Source: Rhodospirillaceae bacterium
GTDB taxonomy: Bacteria > Pseudomonadota > Alphaproteobacteria > UBA8366 > GCA-2717185
DNA length: 7,282 nucleotides
Direction: 5' to 3'
Assembly (NCBI GenBank): GCA_028817685.1
Contig: JAPPPC010000420.1
Coordinates: forward strand, 1 to 7,282
In this document: positions 1-5,227 of the stretch, piece by piece
Position numbering within the stretch: the stretch's first letter is position 1
Layout: each line of letters opens with the position of its first letter
Notes under the pieces: generated by a model
What the model was told of the DNA's origin: nothing
Seen by the model: the letters and a program-made list of their open reading frames with translations, nothing else
The model's database searches: none
Program-made: the position numbers and the translations under genes

Positions 1-150
1 GTGGCTCAGAGACCGCATTGCACCATCGTAATTCGGGCTAGATATGATGCCGTTAGCGCAGTCAAACAAGCGTTGCCCTGGGAACGCCATGATTTCGCCT
101 TAACTTACGTGCCGGATCAATCGTCGAATGTTAGGTATACGCTCAGATGA
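1..150 (+). CDS. Possible 3' end of an upstream gene (partial)
   Basis: Frame +1 is open from the first base of the window to TGA at 148-150; the other two plus frames stop by base 39. The frame ends VPDQSSNVRYTLR. Its stop overlaps the ATG of the polyketide synthase as ATGA (147-150), the arrangement seen when genes of an operon are translationally coupled. Against it, codon use is poor for this genome (AGA twice, AGG once, third positions near balanced), only 49 codons are visible, and I recognise no family. If it is real, the synthase is not the first gene of its operon. If it is not, this is simply the leader and promoter region of the synthase. I cannot decide from this window. Confidence 0.25.
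   Translation: MAQRPHCTIVIRARYDAVSAVKQALPWERHDFALTYVPDQSSNVRYTLR
18..48 (+). promoter_or_regulatory. Weak sigma70-like promoter candidate upstream of the polyketide synthase
   Basis: TTGCAC at 18-23 and TATGAT at 43-48 (5 of 6 to TATAAT) are separated by 19 nt, which is longer than ideal. Transcription would start near 55 and leave a leader of about 90 nt. It conflicts with reading 1-150 as the end of a gene, and either could be wrong. Confidence 0.2.
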
Positions 151-1211
151 CCATGTACCGCGCCTCCTCTCCCCGCCTTCGCGCCCTTGCGACCGCGGTA
201 CCGCCGTTCGCGCTGAACCAGGGCGATGTCGAGGAAGCCGGCCGAAGGATATTCGCAGGCCGCAGCCATGCCTTCGAACGTATGCGATCGATCTATGCGA
301 ATTCCGGTATCGAGACCCGCTATTCCTGCGTCGGACTGGACTGGTATTTCGAAGACCATGGTTGGCGCGATCGCAACACACTCTATCTCGACAATGCCGT
401 TGCGCTCATCAAGAAGGCGGCTCTGGAATGCCTCGAGCGAGCCGAACTCGACCCCTCCGAGGTCGATGGCATCGCCGTCGTATCGACGACAGGAATCGCG
501 ACGCCAAGCCTCGATGCCTTGTTGCTGGAGGAAATTCCATTTCGTCGTACGGTCCAGCGCCTTCCCATTTTCGGCCTTGGCTGTGCGGGCGGCGTTCTGG
601 GGCTCAACCGGGTCGCCGATTTGGCTCGGGCGAAGCCGGGTTCGCGCTGGCTCTTCATCGTTGTGGAACTCTGTGGGCTGACCTTCCGCAGCCGCGACCT
701 TTCGAAGAGCAATATCGTGGCGACGGCCCTGTTTGGTGACGGCGCCGCGGCGATGCTGGTCGAAAGCGTCGAAGGAGACGGGACGGCGATCAATGGCGCC
801 ACAGAGCACACATGGCCTGATTCTCTGGATGTGATGGGATGGCGGCTGCAGGAAGACGGGTTCGGCGTGTTGTTTAGCCGGGATATCCCCGAACTGGTTA
901 TGAACAAACTGCCGCCTGTGCTGGACCAGTTCCTGAGCGAGCAGAAGCTGGATCTCACAGCGATCGATCATTTCGTCCCGCATCCCGGCGGCGCAAAAGT
1001 TCTCGACGCGCTGTCCGACTCGCTCAAACTCCCGCAAGGGGCCCTCCAGCACGCCACGGACGTCCTCCGCGACTACGGCAACATGTCGGCTGCGACCGTC
1101 TTCTTCGTGCTCGACCGGTGCCTTTCCGCCGGCGCGCGGGGACGCCTGTTGCTTTCTGCGCTGGGACCAGGCTTCACAGCCGGGTTTTCGATCCTAGAGC
1201 AACCCTCGTGA
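147..1211 (+). CDS. Type III polyketide synthase (chalcone/stilbene synthase family)
   Basis: This cytosolic homodimeric thiolase-fold enzyme loads an acyl-CoA starter on a cysteine, extends it with malonyl-CoA, and cyclises the chain to a resorcinol, pyrone or similar ring. The 354 residues match the usual family length. All three catalytic residues are visible: Cys146 in GLGCAGG, His279 in FVPHPGG and Asn312 in YGNMSAAT. The C-terminal glycine-rich loop is ALGPGFTAG (338-346), the counterpart of the plant GFGPG motif. The N-terminal half carries the first thiolase repeat (about 1-215), the rest the second. ATG147 is chosen as first in frame; ATG153 (M3) is an alternative and neither has a strong Shine-Dalgarno. 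The downstream ICMT-like methylase overlaps by 4 nt, pointing to an alkylpyrone or phenolic-lipid pathway like bpsA-bpsB of Bacillus. Starter, chain length and product cannot be read from the sequence. Confidence 0.95.
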   Translation: MTMYRASSPRLRALATAVPPFALNQGDVEEAGRRIFAGRSHAFERMRSIYANSGIETRYSCVGLDWYFEDHGWRDRNTLYLDNAVALIKKAALECLERAELDPSEVDGIAVVSTTGIATPSLDALLLEEIPFRRTVQRLPIFGLGCAGGVLGLNRVADLARAKPGSRWLFIVVELCGLTFRSRDLSKSNIVATALFGDGAAAMLVESVEGDGTAINGATEHTWPDSLDVMGWRLQEDGFGVLFSRDIPELVMNKLPPVLDQFLSEQKLDLTAIDHFVPHPGGAKVLDALSDSLKLPQGALQHATDVLRDYGNMSAATVFFVLDRCLSAGARGRLLLSALGPGFTAGFSILEQPS

Positions 1212-1729
1212 TTTCGGTGGCCTGGGGATTGGCGCAATGGATCATTGTCGCCGTCGCGCTACAGCGATTGTTGGAGCTGGTCCTGGCCAAGCGAAATACG
1301 GCACGCTTGCTGGCAGAAGGTGGCGTTGAGATTGGCCGCGGGCACTATCTGCCCATCGTTCTGTTGCATAGCGGGTGGTTGGTCGTTTTGTTCGTACGAA
1401 CCCCCGCCGACGCAGCGGTAAATCTTTGGCTGATTGTCTTTTTCGTGCTGCTGCAGGCGGGACGGATCTGGGTCATCGCGAGCCTGGGGCGGTACTGGAC
1501 CACGCGTATCATCACCGTTCAGGACGCGCCGCTTATCAATCGCGGGCCTTATCGCCGGCTAAACCATCCCAACTACGTCATCGTCGCTTTGGAACTGGCA
1601 GTACTGCCGCTTGCCTTTGGTGACTGGCTCGTCGCCTTGGTATTTACGGTCGCAAATGGCGCTTTGATGTATATGCGCATTCCCGCGGAAAACCGGGCTC
1701 TCGAATCGCGCCGCTCCCAAAAATTTTAA
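1208..1729 (+). CDS. Integral-membrane ICMT-family methyltransferase (polyketide-modifying)
   Basis: This is an S-adenosylmethionine-dependent methylase of the isoprenylcysteine carboxyl methyltransferase family. In bacteria such proteins beside type III synthases (BpsB/YpbQ of Bacillus subtilis) methylate the alkylpyrone or resorcinol product. The GTG at 1208 overlaps the synthase stop as GTGA, giving 173 residues and implying translational coupling; the frame is open further upstream, but only inside the synthase. Hydrophobic segments lie near 2-18, 48-63, 71-92 and 124-156. The family signature RGPYRRLNHPNYV is at 112-124, and the second cofactor-site motif is present as PAENRAL (159-165) instead of the commoner EERAL form. 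The protein ends only eight residues after that motif, slightly short for the family. The stop codon lies in a 12-bp perfect AT palindrome (1722-1733). Methylation of the synthase product is inferred from context. Confidence 0.88.
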   Translation: MISVAWGLAQWIIVAVALQRLLELVLAKRNTARLLAEGGVEIGRGHYLPIVLLHSGWLVVLFVRTPADAAVNLWLIVFFVLLQAGRIWVIASLGRYWTTRIITVQDAPLINRGPYRRLNHPNYVIVALELAVLPLAFGDWLVALVFTVANGALMYMRIPAENRALESRRSQKF

Positions 1730-1765
1730 AATTAACCATGTAATTAAATCAATAATTGCAAAACA
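1719..1765. other. AT-rich intergenic block with 12-bp AT palindrome
   Basis: The gap between the methylase and the Crp-like gene opens with a markedly AT-rich stretch in an otherwise GC-rich window, including the perfect palindrome AATTTTAAAATT (1722-1733) spanning the methylase stop. No GC hairpin with a T-run is present, so no intrinsic terminator separates the two genes. The block may hold the promoter of the regulator or a site for an AT-binding protein. I could not fix a convincing -35/-10 pair. Confidence 0.35.
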
Positions 1766-1831
1766 CAACGGGCTCGCAATAGCCTGCATCCCGGGATAAC
1801 ATGAAATAGGGTTTCAAATGCGGAGCGCGGC

Positions 1832-2531
1832 ATGTCCGCCGATCAGGCCAATACACTTTCAGAAATAGTGTTGCTTTCCGAATTGTCGGGCGATGCCCTG
1901 GCGACTTTGGAAAAGCGCTGTTCCTGGCGGAACTTCGCGCCGCAAGAGCAGATTATCGACCGGCAAAGCAACACGCGGGACGTTTATTTCATCGTGACCG
2001 GCCGAGTCCGGGTCGTGAATTTCTCGCTGTCCGGCAGAGAGGTCGCGTTCGACGAAATTCCCGCCGGCGGGTTATTTCGGCGAGACAGCGGCGATCGACG
2101 GCGAACCGCGCTCGGCAACCGTCGTTTCCCTTGAAAGCACGACCGTTGCGATCATGTCCCCGGAGGCGTTCCATACGCTGCTGATCGAGCACCCGAAGGT
2201 TGCGCTGTCCCTGATGGTTCGTATGGCGACGATCATTCGAACCTCAAACGAGCGGATCATGGATCTTAGTACGCTCGGCGCAAACAACCGTGTCTACGCA
2301 GAGATTCTCCGCCTCGCCAAAGATGACGTTAACGACGACAATACCGCAAAGATCAAACCGATTCCGATCCATGGCGATATTGCAAGCCGGGTCAGCACCA
2401 CCCGAGAAACCGTAGCGCGCGTGCTCAACGATCTGGCGCGAAAAGGCTTGGTGAAGCGCGAGAAAGACTCGCTACATATTCTCGATATGGCGCATCTCAG
2501 CGACATGGTCGAGCAATTCCAGATGGAATAG
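1832..2531 (+). pseudogene. Crp-type transcription regulator, disrupted by a 1-nt frameshift
   Basis: This is a one-component regulator with an N-terminal cyclic-nucleotide-binding domain and a C-terminal winged helix. The first part (frame from ATG1832, behind GGAG at 1822-1825) runs to residue 80, ending EIPAGG. The family then expects a (Y/F)FGE motif, which is found one frame over from 2073: YFGETAAIDGEPRSATV. One extra base around 2069-2077 therefore splits the gene; unrepaired, translation ends at 2134 after 100 residues. Repaired, it is 232 residues, normal for Crp. Phosphate-pocket residues Glu84, Arg93 and Ser94 are kept, and there is no FNR-type cysteine cluster. The dimer helix is near 121-150, and the helix-turn-helix spans about 179-200 with recognition helix STTRETVARVL (Arg191, Glu192, Arg196), as in CRP. 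The break may be a true pseudogene mutation, a sequencing error or, less likely, programmed shifting. Confidence 0.85.
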
Positions 2532-2572
2532 ACCCTTCACGCCGCGCTTGCCGGCCGGCGAAAACACCCCAA

Positions 2573-3262
2573 ATGAAACATATACACAGGCAATTTCCGC
2601 TCGAAACCATGAGCCGCACCATGCCGTTTAAAGCGTTAATCTTCGTTATCTCATTCGTTTTGTTTCTGCCGGGATTGGGGCCGAAGCAAAGCTGGTCGCA
2701 AACGTTGGAGGCCGGCGAAGCGCTTCTGTCGGCAAGCGGGTTTCGGCCGATGGCCGATGGTGCAAAGGTGACGCTGCAACTCGCCGACGACAGCGATATC
2801 AACCTTCGTTTGCGCGATGTCGCCGCCGAAGCGCTGAGGCGCGCCGGCTACGAGGTCGTGACACAAGGTGCCGACTACACTTTGCGACTCGAATCCGAGC
2901 GGCAAGTTCGCGGAACGACCTTTGACAGATCGATCGGCAGTCTGCGGGCGGGCAGCAGTGTCGGTCGGCCTGAGGGCAACTCGGGCGGTCCGCGGGGTGA
3001 CGGCGTGGATGTGAATTTGAAACTGTGGTCCTCGACCCGCAATAGCCTGCTAAGTCCGAAGGGAACCGGTGCCGCGCCGAAACAAGGCTTTAGTGTAACA
3101 ATGAAGGCCTTCGACGAAGCGGCCAGAAAACCGGCTTGGCATGGAATCGCCCAGGCTCCGAATACCGGTGGCGACAGTTATCGCGCCGCGAGCGCCATGG
3201 TGCGGCACCTGATCGATGCGTTAGGGCTCACTATCGAGGCGGAAACCGTTTCAGTGCGGTAA
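2573..3262 (+). CDS. Exported protein of unknown function
   Basis: No family is recognised with confidence. The hydrophobic core KALIFVISFVLFLPGLG (20-36) after a short basic stretch reads as a Sec signal peptide with cleavage somewhere around 42-48, so the mature part should be periplasmic or cell-surface. There is no cysteine anywhere, hence no lipobox and no disulphides. Mature segments: a beta-helix-beta-like unit with DAAEAL-type helix (about 64-108, LRDVAAEALRRAGYEV), a flexible glycine-rich linker (127-145), and a C-terminal unit with AFDEAARKPAWHGIAQ (179-194) followed by a helix ending in LIDALGL. That last part is reminiscent of DUF4136-like periplasmic proteins, but this is only an impression. 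ATG2573 is the longest start; ATG2609 or ATG2621 would put the signal peptide nearer the N-terminus, and none has a clear ribosome site. It lies 41 nt after the Crp-like gene on the same strand. Confidence 0.75.
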   Translation: MKHIHRQFPLETMSRTMPFKALIFVISFVLFLPGLGPKQSWSQTLEAGEALLSASGFRPMADGAKVTLQLADDSDINLRLRDVAAEALRRAGYEVVTQGADYTLRLESERQVRGTTFDRSIGSLRAGSSVGRPEGNSGGPRGDGVDVNLKLWSSTRNSLLSPKGTGAAPKQGFSVTMKAFDEAARKPAWHGIAQAPNTGGDSYRAASAMVRHLIDALGLTIEAETVSVR

Positions 3263-3277
3263 ATCATCAAACGGTCA

Positions 3278-3306
3278 TTGACCTTGTGCGGCAAGGTACC
3301 TATTTT
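3278..3306 (+). promoter_or_regulatory. Promoter of tRNA-Lys
   Basis: TTGACC (3278-3283, 5 of 6 to consensus) and TATTTT (3301-3306, 4 of 6) are exactly 17 nt apart. Transcription would start near 3313, about 20 nt before the mature tRNA. The spacer contains the dyad ACCTTG-tgcgg-CAAGGT (3281-3297), which could instead be a weak terminator hairpin of the preceding gene. Confidence 0.55.
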
Positions 3307-3332
3307 CTCGCCGCCCACGCGGCACAGCGTAT

Positions 3333-3408
3333 GGGCGCGTAGCTCAGTTGGTAGAGCATCTGACTTTTAATCAGACGGTCACAGGTTCGAATCCTGTCGC
3401 GCTCACCA
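3333..3408 (+). tRNA. tRNA-Lys (anticodon TTT)
   Basis: The full cloverleaf is readable. Acceptor arm GGGCGCG pairs with CGCGCTC (one G-T wobble at the second pair). The D-arm GCTC/GAGC encloses AGTTGGTA, the anticodon arm TCTGA/TCAGA encloses CTTTTAA with anticodon TTT, a 5-nt variable loop follows, and the T-arm ACAGG/CCTGT encloses TTCGAAT. Discriminator A and a genomically encoded CCA complete a 76-nt gene. It reads lysine AAA codons, and AAG by wobble. It has its own promoter and terminator. No duplicate of its 3' end is seen in the window, so there is no sign here of an integrated element. Confidence 0.97.
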
Positions 3409-3436
3409 AAAACCAAAAGTTCGATATTGAACTTCC

Positions 3437-3469
3437 TTAACCCGCCCTCTCCGGCGGGTTAATCTTTTT
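3437..3469 (+). terminator. Intrinsic terminator of tRNA-Lys
   Basis: A 10-bp perfect stem TTAACCCGCC / GGCGGGTTAA (3437-3446 and 3453-3462) with a 6-nt loop is followed by TCTTTTT. It lies 28 nt after the tRNA. A smaller 6-bp hairpin AAGTTC/GAACTT (3417-3434) sits between them and may guide 3' processing. Confidence 0.88.
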
Positions 3470-3494
3470 GGTCTTGCGCGGTCTTCACAGCGAT

Positions 3495-3513
3495 TTTCGT
3501 TTCGGAAACGAAA
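3495..3513. promoter_or_regulatory. Perfect 19-bp palindrome, candidate operator
   Basis: Arms TTTCGTTTC and GAAACGAAA are perfectly complementary around a single central G. The length and symmetry suit a dimeric repressor site better than an RNA hairpin, because a 1-nt loop cannot form. It is followed two bases later by the palindrome GGCGCGCGCC (3515-3524). No coding region lies immediately downstream on the plus strand, and the nearest gene end is that of the minus-strand XRE regulator at 3749. The binding protein is unknown. Confidence 0.4.
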
Positions 3514-3719
3514 TGGCGCGCGCCCTGGAACGGAGTTTCTTTCAGGCCAACTCTGCAGGTCGGCTTCCTGCGAAAATCCGCGGTGACCCCACGATACTTC
3601 CCTCGTAATTAGGGTTGAGGCCTACCGTTCCGGGCGAAATCAACAAATTGTGGAAGCTGATGGGCAACCCCGTTGGTCGCCCTGCTCCTGACGACTACAT
3701 ACGCAGTCAATTTGTTTCG

Positions 3720-3735
3720 AGAGGCGAACGCCTCT
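3720..3735 (-). terminator. Hairpin after the XRE regulator gene (weak terminator candidate)
   Basis: AGAGGCG (3720-3726) and CGCCTCT (3729-3735) form a compact GC-rich hairpin 13 nt beyond the stop of the minus-strand regulator. On that strand no T-run follows, so it may stabilise the mRNA 3' end more than terminate transcription. Confidence 0.3.
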
Positions 3736-3748
3736 GCCGGCAGACTGC

Positions 3749-4171
3749 CTAGTCCTTCACAGGCGTTTGCGCCAGGGAGCGTGCAAGATCGAACATCGAG
3801 CGCCGCACCTCAGGGTCTTCGATTTGGAAATAAACGCGCCCCAGTTCGCGGGCATCATCGGAATTGAAGCCCCCGAGGTCCGGCGCGTCTTCGATCGGTG
3901 GCGATGCCGGTGTCCCGGCGACGCTTTCCGGCATGTCGTCGAAGAAAAACGAGATCGGCACATCGAGGACTTCGCTCAATCGAAACAGCACGCTTGCGCT
4001 GATCCTGTTCGCGCCTCGTTCGTATTTCTGAATTTGCTGGAACGTCAAATCAACGGCGTTGCCGAGATCCGATTGGCTCATATCGAGCAGCCTGCGACGA
4101 ATTCGAACACGCTTGCCGACATGCATATCGATGGGGCCGTATGCGACGCTTTTCCGTGTCTTCTTAACCAA
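3749..4171 (-). CDS. XRE-family (SinR-like) transcription regulator
   Basis: This is a small cytosolic DNA-binding protein of the lambda-repressor-type helix-turn-helix family, of a kind found in many copies in Rhodospirillales and Rhizobiales. From TTG4171 it has 140 residues, usual for the group. The HTH runs about residues 17-72: HVGKRVRIRRRLLDMSQSDL, then LTFQQIQKYERGANRIS as the recognition part, then VLFRLSEVLDVPISFFFDD. The C-terminal tail (about 85-140) is acidic then helical and probably mediates dimerisation. Start choice: TTG4171 has GAGGG a few bases upstream and gives the family-typical N-terminus before PIDMHVG. The frame is open back to GTG4264 (171 residues) with ATG4240 in between, but those extensions look non-conserved and lack a ribosome site. 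A CRP-type site lies upstream (4317-4332). The target genes are unknown. Confidence 0.87.
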   Translation of the reverse strand: MVKKTRKSVAYGPIDMHVGKRVRIRRRLLDMSQSDLGNAVDLTFQQIQKYERGANRISASVLFRLSEVLDVPISFFFDDMPESVAGTPASPPIEDAPDLGGFNSDDARELGRVYFQIEDPEVRRSMFDLARSLAQTPVKD

Positions 4172-4289
4172 TCGGCCCTCACAGACCTTTGCACAAGTTC
4201 GTGTTGCCGCTTTCCGAAGCGCTGGCAAACTGCTGGCCATCCGATAAGAATCGTCACATGGCACGCAGAGATTGCGTATCTCGATCTAG

Positions 4290-4296
4290 GCAATAA
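4290..4296 (-). promoter_or_regulatory. Candidate -10 element of the XRE regulator
   Basis: On the minus strand the bases read TTATTGC, offering TATTGC as a weak -10. Transcription would start near 4283, which puts the centre of the TGTGA-N6-TCACA site at about -41.5, the classical spacing for class II CRP activation. The hexamer matches poorly, as expected for an activator-dependent promoter, so the support comes from spacing rather than sequence. Confidence 0.35.
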
Positions 4297-4316
4297 CAGG
4301 CGGTTGACAGGCTGGC

Positions 4317-4332
4317 TGTGATCTCGATCACA
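4317..4332. promoter_or_regulatory. CRP-type binding site TGTGATC-TC-GATCACA
   Basis: The site is a perfect match to TGTGA-N6-TCACA with 7-bp complementary arms. The spacer extends the symmetry in the same way as strong Escherichia coli CRP sites. It lies between the minus-strand XRE regulator and the 3' end of the minus-strand PAS gene, so the only plausible nearby target is the XRE regulator. The Crp-like protein encoded at 1832-2531 carries the residues that read this half-site. Confidence 0.65.
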
Positions 4333-4355
4333 AATAAAAGAATTTAGAAAAATAC

Positions 4356-4378
4356 CGACGGCATTTTCGACGCATTTT
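4356..4378. repeat. Short tandem duplication
   Basis: CGACGGCATTTT is followed directly by CGACGCATTTT, two near-identical units differing by one G. It sits in the gap between the CRP-type site and the end of the PAS gene. It may be slippage debris and no role is apparent. Confidence 0.35.
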
Positions 4379-4488
4379 AGATATCTGCAGCCAGGAGGCC
4401 GCAGGATCGCAAATACACGCAGTTCTGGGACTATCGGCCGTGCGCGGCGCGTTCTTCGCCGGCGTTGCCGAAAAGAGTCGGACCCGGA

Positions 4489-5007
4489 TTACGACTTGAT
4501 TTTCGAAGCGTCCGTACTCTCCGGCGCCAGATTGGTGTTGCTGGGGCTCAGCATCGGCAGCTTATAGAACACCGAGATCGCCAAAATCATGTCCACCGTC
4601 TCGCCATCATCGGCCATCGGAAGATAGAGGCGCTCCAACTCCGCATAATCCTTCTCGAAACGGATCAGCGATTTGCCGCGCCGCCAACTCGGCTGTTTCG
4701 TCTCGACCACGTCCACAAGATTGTCATGAACGCCCGACAGGCGGCTTCCGCTCAACCTGTCCGCGACCCAGCCTCCCGTGAGGTTCATGCCGGCGAACTC
4801 TTCGATTTTGGTGCCGACAAGCCGCCGCCAAAAGCGCAGTGGATTGCGGTGCACATCAATGAGCCACAGGTTCGGGAGCAAGCGCGGCACGTCGGCGGGG
4901 TCGAAATGTCTGCGGCCGGGGAGCTTTCCCTCTGGCGCCAGGCTAAGCCAGTACTCGTAAAGTTGCTTTACGTCACCGTGAGCCTTATCCGGTACGTGTT
5001 CGTTAAT
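4489..5007 (-). CDS. PAS_5-family protein with an apparent ATT start
   Basis: This is a short stand-alone PAS-like protein of the PAS_5 family, common in Rhodospirillales and of unknown function, presumably a cytosolic sensory or adaptor module. Family-typical segments in order: YEYWLSLAPEGKLPGRRHFDPADVPRLLPNLWLIDV (about 17-52 of 172), RFWRRLVGTKIEEFAGMNLTGGW, then LVDVVETKQPSWRRGKSLI, and ELERLYLPMADDGETVDMILAISVFY near the C-terminus. The first 39 residues are needed for the family pattern but contain no in-frame ATG, GTG or TTG. TGA at 5016-5014 closes the frame. ATT at 5007 lies 7 nt after AAGGTG and would give a 172-residue protein. The next conventional start is GTG4890, which would cut into the domain (133 residues). 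A sequencing error or 5' mutation is the alternative. A promoter candidate lies at 5088-5115. Confidence 0.8.
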   Translation of the reverse strand: MNEHVPDKAHGDVKQLYEYWLSLAPEGKLPGRRHFDPADVPRLLPNLWLIDVHRNPLRFWRRLVGTKIEEFAGMNLTGGWVADRLSGSRLSGVHDNLVDVVETKQPSWRRGKSLIRFEKDYAELERLYLPMADDGETVDMILAISVFYKLPMLSPSNTNLAPESTDASKIKS

Positions 5008-5014
5008 TTCGGTT

Positions 5015-5020
5015 CACCTT
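5015..5020 (-). promoter_or_regulatory. Ribosome binding site supporting the ATT start of the PAS gene
   Basis: AAGGTG on the minus strand is followed by 7 nt and then ATT (5007-5005), good Shine-Dalgarno geometry. The GTG inside this motif starts only a four-codon frame that ends at TAA, so it is not itself a useful start. Confidence 0.4.
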
Positions 5021-5087
5021 GAGATTGCGGCTCAGAATTTTTTCTCGCCTGCCCTGCCAAAATTCATAGCAAAACGCTACTGGTAAA

Positions 5088-5115
5088 AATATAGTGTATT
5101 AATAATTATAGTTAA
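5088..5115 (-). promoter_or_regulatory. Promoter candidate of the PAS gene
   Basis: On the minus strand TTAACT (5115-5110) and TATATT (5093-5088, 5 of 6) are 16 nt apart in an AT-rich stretch. Transcription would start near 5081, leaving a leader of about 75 nt. An overlapping perfect TATAAT (5110-5105) has TTGTCC 20 nt upstream as a poorer alternative. Confidence 0.45.
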
Positions 5116-5120
5116 ATTTC

Positions 5121-5165
5121 AGACCGCGCAGGACAACGCCAAAAAATTGTCTGCCAGTCCGGTCT
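5121..5165. repeat. Nested inverted repeat upstream of the PAS gene
   Basis: Outer arms AGACCG (5121-5126) and CGGTCT (5160-5165) enclose inner arms GACAA (5132-5136) and TTGTC (5147-5151). It lies just upstream of the minus-strand promoter candidate and could be a regulator site for either divergent gene, or a transcribed hairpin. Confidence 0.35.
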
Positions 5166-5227
5166 AAATCAGCGTGAGGCATGTAAGCACCGGCGAATCA
5201 TATCCAGGTAGGGCGCAAGGATCGGCT

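Larger units (their letters stand above)
3470..3748. other. Gene-free region between the tRNA-Lys terminator and the XRE regulator
   Basis: No frame here looks coding on either strand. It holds the 19-bp dyad at 3495-3513, a GGCGCGCGCC palindrome at 3515-3524, a small GCAGG/CCTGC hairpin near 3557-3573 and the hairpin at 3720-3735. The rest shows nothing I can name. Confidence 0.5.

Noticed and set aside
117..1052. 311-residue open frame on the minus strand
   Set aside because: It lies wholly antisense to the polyketide synthase, whose catalytic residues are all present; long antisense frames are common opposite GC-rich genes.
1755..1780. ATTGC ... GCAAT dyad before the Crp-like gene as an operator
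   Set aside because: The arms are only 5 bp, 16 nt apart, and do not match the TGTGA site expected for autoregulation.
1818..1868. ATG at 1818 as the start of the Crp-like gene
   Set aside because: It is in another frame and reaches TAG after 16 codons.
3136..3342. 68-residue plus-strand frame overlapping the exported protein and the tRNA
   Set aside because: It is out of frame with the exported protein and runs into the tRNA-Lys gene.
3333..3748. tRNA-Lys 3' end as an attachment site for an integrated element
   Set aside because: No second copy of the tRNA 3' end is present, and there is no integrase or phage gene in the window; a repeat could lie outside it.
4304..4309. TTGACA as a plus-strand -35 box
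   Set aside because: No acceptable -10 lies 16-18 nt downstream (ATCACA at 17), and no plus-strand gene follows for about 1 kb.
3767..4321. 184-residue plus-strand frame over the XRE regulator
   Set aside because: It is antisense to a clear helix-turn-helix protein and resembles no family.
4465..5022. 185-residue plus-strand frame over the PAS gene
   Set aside because: It has an ATG and is longer than the GTG-started PAS frame, but the minus strand carries the recognisable PAS_5 pattern, so this is a shadow.
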